NCBI GenBank assembly: GCA_019914995.1
Contig: CM034126.1
Location: 9,739,001-9,803,000, forward strand
DNA length: 64,000 bases
Source: Acanthochlamys bracteata
Taxonomy: Eukaryota; Streptophyta; Magnoliopsida; Pandanales; Velloziaceae
Direction of reading: 5' to 3'
Each line of letters opens with the position of its first letter. Position 1 is the stretch's first letter. Below, in pieces: positions 1-10,669 of this stretch. The notes beneath the pieces are model-generated. The model made no database searches. It had not been told where the DNA came from and saw only the letters and a program-made list of their open reading frames with translations. The position numbers and the translations under genes were made by a program.

Positions 1-263
1 CTCAAATTTACAGGTGAAGCTGTTGCAAGCAAACCAACTTAAGCCACCTTTAAATAAATCCAAAATCGGAGCAAATTTTCCTTCATATACTTAATGCAGT
101 TGTGGATTCTATTCTTATCTAGTGGTTTATCTGGAAAGTGTTTCCTCATCTCCTTAAGTATATTATCATAAGGATATGTCGTGAAGGGTCCATTGACACG
201 ATTTTCTATATTATGTTGATGCAAAAAGGCATTGATAATAGCGTCATCCATTGCAGAATCCAT
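1..263 (-). pseudogene. Myb/SANT-like Harbinger accessory protein (ORF2), partial
   Basis: A minus-strand frame from 263 towards the window edge has the signature of plant Myb/SANT-like proteins of Harbinger elements: an N-terminal AMDDAIINAFLHQ block, then NRVNGPFTT, then a KEMRKHFPDKPLDKNRIHN block and KYMKEN. In this family the protein works with the transposase in DNA binding or nuclear import. The open frame ends at 39, but family-like sequence (DLFKGGLSWFAC) continues in another frame to the edge, so a frameshift is likely. It is on the same strand as the transposase, about 300 bp downstream of it. Confidence 0.7.
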
Positions 264-421
264 AGAATAGGATCACTCCTTCCACATATCTTTTGTTTTT
301 GTGACGTGTTAAAATCTTGCAGATGATAAAAACAACATAAATAAGCAATAAGATTAACTTATTAATTAAACACACTATTAATATAACATAAAAGTTAACA
401 TGGAAAGTTCATTAGAAAAAT

Positions 422-582
422 AAGACCCAAAAAGCTAAAAAAAATACAAGTAGATAAAATTATATATTGTTATATAAGACCCAAAAAGTCAAAAAAATAC
501 AAATGGATAAGATTATATACTGTAATATAACACCCAAAAAGCTAAAAAAAAAACCACAAGTGGATAAGATTATATGTTGTAA
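422..582. repeat. Three tandem ~54-bp AT-rich units
   Basis: Three head-to-tail units begin near 422, 476 and 529, each starting (A)AGACCCAAAAAG or ACACCCAAAAAG and ending in a GATAA(A/G)ATTATATAxTGT segment. The third unit overlaps the last codons and stop of the transposase relic (stop at 570-572), so the array looks like local amplification of the gene's 3' end. Confidence 0.7.
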
Positions 583-1896
583 TCCTTCCACATCTCAAGT
601 GCAATTGCATCTCTAATAGACTCTCCTTATTGTGTATCTTCATCACGAGCACCATTATCATAACTATTGACTTCATTAGGTTCGTTAGTAAGTTCCTCAT
701 CTACTTCTCTAATAAGATCGTCATCTACATTCTCCCATTAAGTAGTTATGCATAACGCAATATGCTATTATGATTTTTGTATGGGTTTCAACACAAAATA
801 AGGTTCATCGGAGCTTGATACAATAGGAAGACGTTTTTTAAGGACGCCAAATACTCTTTCAATTGTGTTTCGCAATGATGCATGTCGAAGGTTGAACAAT
901 TCTTGATAGTTTTTTGGTGGATTTGATAAATACTTTCGTAAGTGATACCGAACTCTTCTATAAGGTGTAATTAGCCGACTCCTTGTCATAAAACCAACGT
1001 CAACAAGATAGAATTTTCCTAAAATTCATATGTCAAACATACGTTATTAGAAAGATTGAACTTGCATAAATATTTATGTTAATTCATTATTACCTTTAGG
1101 TATTCTTAATGGGCATCGCCTTCTTAATGCATCCTTTATAATTCTAGAATCAGATGCCGATCCTCCCAACCAGCTAAAATATATGTGAATTTAAGATCAA
1201 AGTACAATCAGCGAGCACATTTTCTATTGGATATTCTTTTCTACCGCGATATCTAACAACAGTTTTAGAGACTTTAACTCAAATAAGTGTTCCATCAATT
1301 GCACCAACACAATACTGGCATTATAATTTATTTCTTAGTAAATTTCTAAAATAAATTTTATGCAAGTAATTGGAGAAAAAATATCTTTACCTTGAAATAT
1401 GGATGTATTTATGACTATTGTAGATTTCTGTAGGAACTCGTGATCCATCAGACTGTTGCAAAAACCTTCCATCTACTTCTATGGTAGCCCTTAAAATATT
1501 ATGAAAATGACGACTAATAGTTTCTTCAAATAGTTGCAAAATACTTTGTGCTAAACGATTGTTTAACTTTTGCCCAACAATACACATAAAATTAATAACT
1601 TGTTCTTCGATACTAGCCCATCGTGTAGGTCGAAATTCTGCATAAGTCACTAAAATATCACACCACTTAGCAAATGCCGATGTACTCATTCGACAAATGC
1701 CACAACATCTAGCATCATTATCCAGAGAACTAAATACCCCACGTCTAATTCTTTCCCCTTCTTCAGTAATGTCAGGACCAATTTCAATTAGTTTCCTCTT
1801 ACGTTGGCTTCGTAAGAGCAAGTAATAAGTAACAGCATAAATAATATATACTGCAATCAAATGATACAAGCGCAGCAGTTTACATTTATTATCCAT
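570..1896 (-). pseudogene. Harbinger transposase (HARBI1-like DDE nuclease), broken
   Basis: Minus strand, probable start at 1896. An N-terminal helical region contains FAKWCDILVTYAEFRPTRW and the block ending EETISRHFHNILRA. Next come a VDGRFLQ segment, a divergent stretch, the GAIDGT motif (first Asp at 1294-1296), FYLVDVGFMTRSRLITPYRG-like sequence (second Asp at 999-1001), NLRHASLRNTIERVFGVLKK (Glu at 858-860) and a C-terminal CVMHNYLMG block in another frame. The whole DDE triad is readable, but a TGA follows GAIDGTLI, and frameshifts occur in the 1.0-1.25 kb stretch and after 780. Span (~440 codons) fits the family. It would cut and paste TTA/TAA-targeted Harbinger elements if intact; it is inferred dead. 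Confidence 0.8.
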
Positions 1897-1929
1897 ATTA
1901 ACAAAATCTGTAAAAGAAGAAAAAGGAAA

Positions 1930-2790
1930 CCAATAAAAAAACACAAATTAGTAAAACTAGTAAAAGAATGCAAACCAGTGAAAAAGAACTAGTAAAAAAA
2001 TTAAACCAGTAAAATAATGCAAACCAGTAAAAAGAATATAACCAGTGAAAGAACGCAAACCAGTAAATGAATGTAAATCAGTAAAAAAAAGAAAATCAGT
2101 AAAAAAATGCAAACCAGTAAAATAATACAAACTAGTAAAAGAAAAAAAAACCATTGAAAGAATGCATACCAATAAAAGAATGTAAACCAGTAAAAAAAAC
2201 AGTAAAAATACAAAGCAGTAAAATCAATAAAAAATACAAACTAGTGAAAAAAGAAAACCATTAAAAAGATACAAACCAGCAAACATTAAGAAAAATAATG
2301 AAAGAATTCAAACCAGTAAAAGAATCTAAACCAATAAAAGAAGTTGGTAAAAACTATAAAACAGTAAAATCAATAAAAGAATACAAACCAATGAAAAACG
2401 AAAACCATTAAAAAGATACAAACCAGTAAACATTAAGAAAAAAATGGAAGAATTCAAACCAGTAAAAGAATCTAACCAGTAAAAAAAAGAGTAAAAATGC
2501 AAAACAGTAAAATCAATAAAAGAATACAAATCAGTGAAAAAAGAAAACCATTAAAAAGATACAAACCAGTACACATTAAGAAAAATAATGAAAAAATTCA
2601 AACCAGTAAAACAATCTAAACCAGTAAAAAAACTAGTAAAAAAAGCAAAGCAGTAAAACTAGTAAAAGATTGCAAACAAGTGAAAAAAGAAAATCATTAA
2701 AAAAACTGCAAACCACTAAAATAATGCAAACCAGTAAGAAATAAAAAACCAGTAAAAATACAAACCAGAAAAATGATGCAAACAGTAAAA
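1930..2790. repeat. Degenerate 18-bp minisatellite (AAACCAGTAAAAGAATGC) with a ~145-bp higher-order unit
   Basis: Dozens of imperfect copies of an ~18-bp word containing ACCAGTAAAA are strung together. From about 2195 to 2625 a higher-order unit of roughly 145 bp is repeated three times; each holds CAGTAAAATCAATAAAA, CCATTAAAAAGATACAAACC and CATTAAGAAAAA in the same order. Because 18 is a multiple of three, the complement reads as open frames rich in a Phe-Thr-Gly-Leu-His-Ser hexapeptide, which I take to be a by-product. The array lies upstream of the Harbinger transposase. Confidence 0.85.
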
Positions 2791-3570
2791 TAATCATCAC
2801 CAGTTCATCATTGAAATTCAATCCAAGCACCAATCCTTTACCTTCAACAAACCAAGATCTCAATGGAACAAAATCAATAACTCCAAAGAAAAGGACAAGA
2901 AAGTGAAATGATAGTCGTTCAACCGTGTTGGCAATTGACATTTTTTTGATTATGAAAAAAAAAAAATCAACTGGTTGACGAACGCTCGCCAAGCTCTTTA
3001 AAGCTGTGAAACATTATTTATAGCCTAAATAACAAAACTAAAACACAATAGAACTAAAAGCTAAAAGACTAAAACTCGCATGTTATAAACTGCATTTGTT
3101 TTAGCAGCTCTGCTAGAACAATTAAAAACAGGTCCACTGCAGGTAAACATCACTCTGGAAAAACTTAACATTTCCGTTTCAAGCGTATGAATGTTTAACT
3201 TCTCAAGACAAATAATGCTGGGAATTAGTTTATTTCAGTAACCTGCACTTTTTACATATGCAGACTCTTACAAATGTAAACATAACTAGAAACAAAAAAA
3301 TCAAAGCAACTAATAAAGAAGTCGACAAAATACAGATCAAATTACTTCAATGATTCGTTTTGTTTCACTTAAGCACCATCTTTAAAATCCAACAATGACA
3401 ATGTGGCATTCAAATAAGTAGACATAATGAACAAGGTGGACAACGTCTTTGCGTTTATGATACAAGTCACGGACGAGTATATATTATAATAAAAGCGTAT
3501 GTGAACATTAAGAGATGCTTAGAAGTACTTTTTTCTAAAAGAAAAACAACTCAAGCATTCTCTGCCAATG

Positions 3571-3880
3571 CAAACCCAGTAAAATAAGTAAAACAGTAAA
3601 AAGAAAAGATCAAAACTAGTTAAAGAATGTAAACCAGTAAAAAAAAAACCAATAAAAAAAGCAAAGCAGTAAAACCAGTAAAAAAATGCAAACAAGTGAA
3701 AAAAGAAAATCATTAAAAAAACTGAAAACCACTAAAACAATCAAACCAGTAAAAAAAGAAAAGAAGTTAAAGAATACAAACCAGTAAAAGAATGCAAATC
3801 AGACCAAGAACCAATCCTTTACCTTCATCAAACCAAGATCTCAATGAACAAAATCAAGAACTCAGAAAAAAAGGACTAAA
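3571..3880. repeat. Second minisatellite tract, diverged copy of 2635-2900
   Basis: The same CCAGTAAAA words resume here. A segment from about 3655 (AAGCAAAGCAGTAAAAC) through AATCATTAAAAAAACTG and CCAATCCTTTACCTTCA to about 3880 repeats the order and sequence of 2635-2900 with small indels. This is a dispersed ~230-260 bp duplication about 1 kb apart, same orientation. Confidence 0.75.
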
Positions 3881-4679
3881 AAGATAACAAATGTTTCTCT
3901 TTTGGTTGTTGTGAATCAAATATTCACCTACTAATCATCACAATTAGCAGATGACACTTCATGATCCACCACATGCTCTTGTACAACCGCAGAAAATCGA
4001 CAACAAGCAACAACATCACTATCATTCACTAACATTGAACAACCAAAATCAAGTTCTTGAATTAAAACAATCAATCAGAAATTCAGCAGCCTCATTCAGT
4101 ATACCAAAATCGGAATTGAAAGTAAGTAAGAAGAACTTAATTGCATCATATAATAAAGCCCCAATTAATCTAAATAAGTAGCGCTGCCAAGTAATAGAAC
4201 ACACAAAAACAAAGAAAAACAAAAAAAAAGAAAAAATATAAACAAAACATCATTTTCAAATTTGTGCTGTTTCTCTTCTTAAAAACAAATCTCGATCAAA
4301 ATACCATCACTAATTATAAATTTCAACAAAAATTCAGAAATAAATTTCAATCAAAACATTAAAAATGACACGAATCAAACAGCGAAAAAAGAATCAAAAG
4401 ACTAAATCCGATTCGATCAAGTAAGATGAAAATGAAGAAAGAGAGAGAGATCAAACCAGTAGAGGAAGCGAGAAAAAGGCCGGAGAATAAAGGAGAGGAG
4501 GGAGAAGAAATGGCGCGAAATATAGCTGCTCGAGAGAAAAGTGAAGTAGAATAACGAAAAACTACAGTGAGCGAGGACACAAATGGCATGAAAATCGTCT
4601 CCCCATGCGTACCGCGATTCGGAAGGTACACATATAACTACAGAATAGCAGAAAAGATAGGGAGTAGTTCTTCATTCTT
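3881..4679. other. Leader region of the Harbinger element, no gene recognised
   Basis: Between the second minisatellite tract and the transposon terminus. An open frame on the plus strand (3951-4181) and one on the minus strand (4359-4631) show no recognisable motif or conservation clue. A purine-rich AGAGAGAGA run lies at 4440-4450. It probably holds the transposase promoter and untranslated leader, but nothing specific is visible. Confidence 0.4.
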
Positions 4680-4776
4680 TCTTTTAATAACGTATTACCA
4701 AATATAGATAAACACAGGAAATATTTTACTATCACTATCATTTCCTATGTTTATCCACAATTCAAACATAGTGTAA
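4680..4776 (-). repeat. Harbinger terminal region and TAA target site
   Basis: Read on the minus strand from 4773, this starts CACTATGTTTGAATT and continues through ACATAGGAAATGATAGTGAT. It matches, base for base over ~93 bp with about 75 % identity by eye, the MITE end starting at 49467. TAA at 4774-4776 is the expected target duplication; the partner copy is off the left edge. Confidence 0.7.
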
Positions 4777-5271
4777 GAGCTGCCGCTCGATAGTATGCAC
4801 AACCAAAATAACGGTGAGATATTGTCTTTTGCTCCAGTAGGTCACGTTTCCACATCAACCTGTTGGTTCTTGGACATTCTGCAAGTCCAGCCTGCAGCTA
4901 AGGCCCATACAACAGTACATTCCCAATATACGGGAGAGTATTTTAGAAATAAAATTTTTTTAAATGAATAAATTTTATTTGATATTTTGAAAAATAAAAT
5001 TAAAAAAATTTATTATGTAGATTTTTTATATTTTTTTAAAATTTAAATAAAATTTTTAAATATTATAAAAAATAGATTAAAAAATATTTATTAAAAATTA
5101 GCTTTGTAAAAGCTTAGCCAAAGCAGTCGCCCGAGCTAAAGCCCACATCAGTTTTCTGTAAAGTACGGTTAGATGTCAAGAGAGTAGGAACAACTTCTCA
5201 GAATTAGTAATTTACGAGATTTCTAATTTTTTAGAAAAGGAGAGAACTTTCCTGATATGAACGAAGATATT
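4777..5271. repeat. Intergenic, with AT-rich MITE-like block at about 4930-5130
   Basis: The block alternates runs of A and T with words such as ATAAAATTTTTT and AAATTTAAATAAAATTTTTA shared with the other AT-rich blocks of this window. No clear terminal inverted repeat could be fixed. No gene seen. Confidence 0.35.
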
Positions 5272-5504
5272 GAGCGTACGTTTGAAATTATTTATAAAAT
5301 AAATTTTTTTTAAAATAGAAAATATTTTTATTATTTTTATTTTTAAAAAAATAAATATATAATAAAAAGATCTAATTTTATAAAATTTTTTTATATTTTC
5401 TAAAATTTTAAATAAATTTTTAATATTTATAAAATATATATTAAAAAATATAAAATAAAGAATTAAAAAATTTCGGTGAAAAAAACAAAAAACAAACGCA
5501 TCCT
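5272..5504. mobile_element. AT-rich MITE of the GTTTG...CAAAC type
   Basis: The block opens with GCGTACGTTTGAAATTATTT and closes with AAAACAAACGCATCC, giving imperfect inverted ends around (A/T)CGTTTG. The interior is almost pure A/T and shares words with the elements at 5562, 20733, 52198 and 52537. No target duplication is convincing. Confidence 0.5.
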
Positions 5505-5561
5505 GAAACTTTTCAAAGGAGCATAACTACGACCTGTAACTGTAATTTCTAAATTATAAGA

Positions 5562-5780
5562 GGTGTTTAAAAATACGTTTGAAATAAAATTCTTTAAGAA
5601 TACATATATTGTTATTTTTTTTACATGAATTCTAGTTTCTTATTTTAAAATACTAAAAATAAGTAATAATTATGTTATAAAAGTTTTTTATATTTTCAAA
5701 ATTTTAAATAAACTTTCTAAATAATTATAAAAATGTAATACAAAAATATAAATAAAAAATTAAAAAACTGTTTTAGTAAC
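5562..5780. mobile_element. AT-rich MITE-like block
   Basis: Begins GGTGTTTAAAAATACGTTTG and ends near CTGTTTTAGTAACCGCC. The start resembles that of the better bounded element at 52198 (GGTGCGTTTAAAAATAC). The right end is uncertain and lies about 300 bp upstream of the SMP gene, so it may contribute to that promoter. Confidence 0.4.
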
Positions 5781-5902
5781 CGCCTCTATGTCGGTTCAGC
5801 AGCGCTCCGACCAATGCCTCTGCGTTTGCCAAGCGAACCCCTTCTCACCTGCTTGCTCAATCAACAAACAAGACTCACGAACACGACCACACTCCACACT
5901 CT

Positions 5903-5998
5903 GCCACGTTCCATCTCCCGTGTTACCATCTCGTTCTCCAAATCGTTATACAAAACCTTCTCTTCCTCTTCTCTTCAAGCCTCGTTCTTTTTATACGG
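5903..5998 (+). promoter_or_regulatory. Candidate promoter of the SMP-type LEA gene
   Basis: An ACGT-core element (GCCACGTT, 5903-5910) and a weak TATA-like TTTTTATAC (about 5988-5996) lie 80-170 bp upstream of the start codon. ACGT-core elements are typical abscisic-acid response sites of LEA genes. No RY (CATGCA) box was noticed nearby. This is motif-level inference only. Confidence 0.3.
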
Positions 5999-6074
5999 AC
6001 GCTGAAAAAACATTGCACAACATCAAGATATAGCCACATTCAGGATAAAACGTACCAGTGCTGTGTTTGGAACG

Positions 6075-7071
6075 ATGAGTCAGGAACAGCCACGTAGACC
6101 ACAAGAAGAGAGCGCACTTAAGTACGGCGACGTGCTCCACATCGGTGGTGACCTTGCCGGAGAGGTAGTGAAACCCCGTGATGCGGCGATGATGCAATCT
6201 GCAGAGAACAGAGTAGTAGGACAGACCATACCCGGTGGCGTGGCTGCCACAATGCAAGCTGCTGCAGCGAGAAACGAGCAAGCAGGTGTTGTTGGTCATG
6301 AAGATGTTACTGATAAGGCTAACAGGCAAGGTGTTACCATCACTGAAACTGCCATACCTGGCAGTCGTGTGTACACCGAGTACGTCGGCGAACAGGTACA
6401 TAGATTTGCTAGCTTTAATTTTCTAGTGAGTTTTCCAAAGATGCATAGTTTTTCCAGCTTAATTATTCAAGTCTTTTATTCCGTTTCAATTTGCAGATAG
6501 TGGGACAGTATGCAATTCCAACGGGTGATGCAGCTGCCGCAGGCGGAGCTAACGCTGGAGGTGCCGGCGGCAGTGTTGATGCAACTGATTCTGCTTTGGT
6601 GACAGTTGGCGAAGCGCTCGAGGCGGCAGCACGGACAGCAGGAGACAAGCCTGTGGATCAGAAAGATGCTGCTGCAATTCAAGCCGCAGAAGCACGTGCT
6701 ACCGGAACCAACATGAACTTCCGCGGTGGCATTGCTGCTGAAGCTCAGTCTGCTGCTAGTGCTAACGCTTGGGCAGTGGAAGACGAAGGAAAATTCAGGC
6801 TTGGCGAAGTCCTTACTGTATGCTAATTTTATAATCTGAAATTTCTAGTTGGTGTCAACATGCTCTGTTCTCTAATTGAAATAAAATAATTGATTTGTTG
6901 GTGTAGAACGCAACGGCGAAGATGCCCGGTGATAAGCCAGTGACGAGGGAGGATGCGGAGAGAGTGGTGATGGCAGAGGCGAGGAACGATCCCGGATTTG
7001 CACCTGACCCTCGTGGTGTGGCCGCTGCTGTGTCTGCGGCAGCAAGGCTGAACCAGAATGCACAGGCCTGA
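6075..7071 (+). CDS. Seed maturation protein (SMP-type LEA protein), three exons
   Basis: Exons 6075-6395, 6497-6817 and 6907-7071 join in phase 0 to 268 codons. Introns are short (101 and 89 bp), GT-AG. The ATG at 6075 is used; an in-frame GTG at 6063 is not needed. The protein has three SMP repeats, starting roughly at residue 13 (KYGDVLHIGGDLAG), residue 135 (TVGEALEAAARTAGDKPV) and residue 207 (RLGEVLTNATAKMPGDKPV), each followed by an Ala-rich helix with a GG(I/V)AA motif. Such proteins accumulate late in embryogenesis and in dehydrated tissue and are thought to stabilise macromolecules as disordered, highly hydrophilic polypeptides, mainly in cytosol and nucleus. Exons 1 and 2 have equal coding lengths (321 nt), suggesting repeat-wise evolution. 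Length is typical; the gene looks intact. Confidence 0.95.
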
Positions 7072-7149
7072 GCGGGCCTGCTAGATGTAGATATAAGATG
7101 ACGTGTACTTGTTTTGCGGTCCTGAAAGAGTACCGTTTCTAATCTAGAA

Positions 7150-7155
7150 AATAAA
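7150..7155 (+). terminator. Candidate polyadenylation signal of the SMP gene
   Basis: AATAAA lies 79 bp past the stop codon, in a T/A-rich context. Plausible near-upstream element; not tested. Confidence 0.45.
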
Positions 7156-7638
7156 AGTATCAGATAGCTCTCAGGTCAATGTAATGTTCAGTCTTTTCCA
7201 TAGCTGTATGCTCTTGTACTATATAGAGGGACCGACTGGATGCTTTGTTTTGTGCAAGCAATCTTCTCTGTTTGCATGAGATTGCTTCAGCCTTCTTTCT
7301 TTCGGCCTATTATCAGTCTTATTCCTTGTGCAAGGCCCAAGTTGGAGCCGTGTACAGTGAATGTTGGGCTCACTCTTTTTTATGTTGATCCATTAGTAAC
7401 TTGGTGGTGGTTGGTATTGAAATAAAGATGAATAAACATGGCCGACCATAGTGGAACGCCCACTGCCATATTAGTAGTCCGGCAATCCGATCAGATGAGT
7501 GGATCATTTTTAAATGAGGAAAGAGTACCTAAATTTGTCAGTCATTTAATATTTGATTGATATTCATTCATTCATTTACAAATGAAAATATAAAACATCG
7601 GTGTACGGCTGCGATTCTAAAAGATCCAGCATCAAACT
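7156..7638. other. Intergenic, nothing recognised
   Basis: About 480 bp between the SMP 3' end and the OVATE-family promoter. The open frame at 7240-7425 has no family features. No repeat or RNA gene was recognised. Confidence 0.5.
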
Positions 7639-7646
7639 CACGTGGC
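7639..7646 (+). promoter_or_regulatory. G-box/ABRE-like element CACGTGGC
   Basis: A perfect CACGTGGC lies 376 bp upstream of the OVATE-family start codon. bZIP and bHLH factors bind this motif; abscisic-acid or light regulation is an inference. Confidence 0.4.
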
Positions 7647-7818
7647 AAGGTATAGTATACGTGCAGATGCGGGTCCGATCACCGTTGTGTTTCCTGGGCC
7701 AAACTCCCACATTAATTCCTTACCCATTGATCCAACTCCCGTATTCAACTTGGCCCCACTAACCGAAGCAAGACCCAAAATAAAAAATAAGAGAATTCCT
7801 TTCTTCCATTTTTGCAAC

Positions 7819-7826
7819 CTATAAGT
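7819..7826 (+). promoter_or_regulatory. Candidate TATA box for the OVATE-family gene
   Basis: CTATAAGT lies about 200 bp before the ATG at 8022, which would give a leader of roughly 170 nt. Motif only. Confidence 0.35.
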
Positions 7827-8021
7827 ACACCCATTTCATTAGCTGATCCTTCAGCTCCATCTCTATGAAGAAGAGTTCCTAATAACTGAATTGTACGAAA
7901 TATACTACATTGTGTGCTGAAATATTTATGTTTTTTCTGCCAGTCGAATCTAACATTCTTTTGTGGAAGCTAGGCTAGGCCAACTGTATGATCGAAGAGA
8001 GGATTGATTTCCGGGATAACA

Positions 8022-8708
8022 ATGTTTGGAAAAAGCCTTCAATTCTGGTCATGCACAAAATTTAGGAAACCTTACTCTTCCATTTCTGCTCCTCAGACAT
8101 CTTACAATACCTTGCATATCCCCAATGTCGCTAACGGGTTCCAAAGCTTCAACTCTCTTTTCGACCCGTTAACAACAACCACTACCATCATTTCGGACGA
8201 TTCTGAAACTCTTACCGGGTCGGCATCACTCTCACTATCCACAGAATCCGAATCCGGTCTTCATTGCTTTTCCAGTTCTGCCCCTAAAATCCACCGAGGC
8301 TCAGTTTACCTTCAAACCGAGAAAATACTAGGACGTTGCTCATCGTCCGATTCAGAGTACGACATCGCTGCCGCCGTGGCGTCTCGCCGATTCTTCCTAT
8401 CTCCGCCGGGCCCAACCAGCTCGATCATCGGCACGTCAACATCGAGTAATTCGGACTCGGAGTCGGTAGATATTTCAGAAAGATGCCGAGTGGTTGCAGT
8501 CGCGACTTACTCGTCCGACCCGTACGCTGACTTCCGCCGATCGATGGAAGAGACTGCAGCAGCACTCGAAATCGCCGGCGAGGGTAGATTCTCACGTGCG
8601 AAATTGGACGAGATGCTGCTTTGTTACCTTGTGTTGAACGGTGAGCACGTTCGGGAATTCATCGTCAACGCGTTTGTAGACCTTCTCAATAGGAAAATGT
8701 ATTATTAA
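8022..8708 (+). CDS. OVATE family protein (transcriptional repressor), intronless
   Basis: A single 228-codon frame starts with MFGKSLQFWSC. An upstream in-frame TTG (8004) is not a plausible start. Residues ~1-150 are Ser/Thr-rich and low in complexity, with ASRRFFLSPPG at about 120, a segment common just before the OVATE domain in this family. The OVATE domain itself covers roughly residues 160-225: SDPYADFRRSMEETAAALEI, then LDEMLLCYLVLNGEH and FIVNAFVDLLN. OFPs act in the nucleus as repressors, often with TALE homeodomain or TRM proteins, and affect organ shape. Lack of introns is usual. The subgroup could not be assigned safely, so no symbol is given. Confidence 0.92.
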   Translation: MFGKSLQFWSCTKFRKPYSSISAPQTSYNTLHIPNVANGFQSFNSLFDPLTTTTTIISDDSETLTGSASLSLSTESESGLHCFSSSAPKIHRGSVYLQTEKILGRCSSSDSEYDIAAAVASRRFFLSPPGPTSSIIGTSTSSNSDSESVDISERCRVVAVATYSSDPYADFRRSMEETAAALEIAGEGRFSRAKLDEMLLCYLVLNGEHVREFIVNAFVDLLNRKMYY

Positions 8709-10510
8709 ATGTTTGTTTCAAAAATTGTTTTTTAGTTCTTCTACGTTTCAATTGGTTGACCTGTACATAGAATATTTGAGTTTCGTTTCCTGGTGAGGAA
8801 TGCTGTTGTTTTTAATTAAAAAACAATTTATATTGTTGTTGTTATTGTCAGAGCAGATCTGAATCATAAATATTTTTTCTTAAAAAATAAAAGAAGTAAA
8901 TAAATCTCTAGAAAAAGAGTATGAACAAAAGCTAATTCTGCTTGAAATGTTTTTTTATGAAAATAATTTATCTGAGCAAGTGCGTAATTTTAGAAAGTTT
9001 CGAAAGAAATAAAAAAAAAGGAAAATATACAGTATAATGGGTTCACTATGCATTCCAATATTTTGAAGTTACCTGATTGATTGAGTATTTAAAATTATTA
9101 ATTTACAATGTAAGTACTAAGTAGTGAGCAGCAGCAAAGTATCAAAAAATTCTATATTGTAAAGAATGGTTTTTCTGAATTAAGTCCTCTCAAGTAACTT
9201 TACGTTCTCAGAGTGCATTTTCTTAACAAAAAACAACAAAATGTTAACCATTAAGACACGATTTGGTTAGTAAATTAATGCAAATATAATCATAGAACAC
9301 CAAAACCATCTTAGTGGTTATATGGAAATATCAAAATTGAGTAATTCAAAGATGTTACAAGGCTGAATCTCTAACCCAAAATTTTAAAGCGTATGAGGGA
9401 GTTGCTTAGAACTTATAAAGGCTCGGAAAGAATGCCATTCGGATAATGTAGAACAAAATTTTGTTTAACACCAATTCTCACGTGAAAATATAAATGTACA
9501 TCATACCATTATATATGTTAATAGTATGCGGGCCTGGATTTATGGGCTGTAATACTATAAAAAGATTTGAAATTGAGAAAAAACAAATAATAAAATTGAT
9601 GACTGATAATTGTTTTAGGGGGAAGACTATATGGTAAATTAAAAGGTAAAAAAATATATGAGCCCAAATATAATCTAATTTATCTCATCCTATCACACTC
9701 ATAATGGTTTAAATAATATAATAATGTTTGAAATCTTGTGGAATGCAATTTTATTAAAAATATGTTAATTATTAAAGATAAATTACATATAGCAAAAAGA
9801 TAGTGAATAATAAAAAATGTCTATAAACAAAATAACAATCAATTTTAATATATTTTGTTCGCTAGTAAAACTAAACTATTTACAATCTGCATGACATTTC
9901 GGTCTTCATAGTGAAGAGTTCTAGGTTTTAGCAATACCTATATCATAACGCAACTCTATACATGAATAATCTCTGTAGTAGTGATATCCACAACTCCATT
10001 AGCTTCTATACATGTTTATACAACCACCGTCTGTTTTTTATTTTGTCACGAGATTAGTGAATAAAAAAAACATATAATAGACCATCTAGTGGTTGGATCA
10101 CATGTCCAATATGCATAAAAAAAGACTCCAACCTTCAAAGTAAATGTAAAAGAAATAAAAGTGAGCGTAAGATATTTAAAGTAAAGCATTATAATGTATT
10201 GATAGACAAATTGACTATAAAACAAACTGCATAAAAAGTAGCTGGCCTCGTTAGGTAGAGATATGTAACATTAAAAATAGTGAAGTGCGCACCCATCTGT
10301 GGTGCCAAGTAGCTGTACCGAGTAATATCTATGAAGATTTATAAATAGCTCGTCGTTTGTACCGAATAGATCTGTGAAGGGCTTACTATCTGTGTGCCAC
10401 ACAAAGTAATAAAATAGTGTCAATTATTCGACTATTTGATATGTTTGCAAATTTAATGATATATATAACATATTTTTGTTGAGATATAAGAATCTTTTGT
10501 CAACTTGCAT
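8709..10510. other. AT-rich intergenic DNA, nothing recognised
   Basis: Both strands were read for coding homology, terminal repeats and RNA-like folds. Only short, stop-ridden frames were found. Confidence 0.5.
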
Positions 10511-10669
10511 AATCTTCAATCCCTAAAAAAAGTAGATAATCAAGATCTTTTATCTGAAATTGCTGATGTTGATGTCTTTGAGTTCCTAGAATTCTTACTG
10601 AATTATCTCCTATTAAGTCATCCAGATGTAAAATATAGAGCACCCTCACTTGTGGTGAAGATTATATAA
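10511..10669 (+). pseudogene. Orphan coding-like fragment, Leu-rich, unknown
   Basis: A 52-codon frame without internal stop ends in TAA. It reads as a plausible protein: LLSEIADVDVFEFLEFLLNY followed by LLLSHPDVKYRAP. Its composition is more protein-like than the surrounding AT-rich DNA. No start codon, splice partner or family is clear. It may be an exon remnant of a decayed gene, or chance. Confidence 0.25.

Larger units (their letters stand above)
1..4773 (-). mobile_element. PIF/Harbinger DNA transposon, decayed, left end outside window
   Basis: Two minus-strand coding relics typical of plant Harbinger elements lie here: a Myb/SANT-like protein (1-263) and a DDE transposase (570-1896). 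The right border is set by a terminal sequence ending in CAAACATAGTG at 4773, followed by TAA (4774-4776), the 3-bp target preferred by this superfamily. The ~93 bp inside that border align without gaps, at roughly three quarters identity by eye, with the left end of the MITE at 49467. The region between transposase and terminus (1930-4640) is filled by minisatellite and duplicated segments. The second terminus must lie left of base 1. Transposase and Myb frames are both broken, so the copy is inferred inactive. Confidence 0.75.

Noticed and set aside
1957..2529. Minus-strand ORFs made of Phe-Thr-Gly-Leu repeats
   Set aside because: They are the in-frame reading of the 18-bp minisatellite; no start context, no non-repeat sequence, and several overlapping frames give similar peptides.
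6063..6074. Upstream GTG start for the SMP gene
   Set aside because: The family normally begins at the MSQEQPRRP-type Met; non-ATG initiation is unnecessary.
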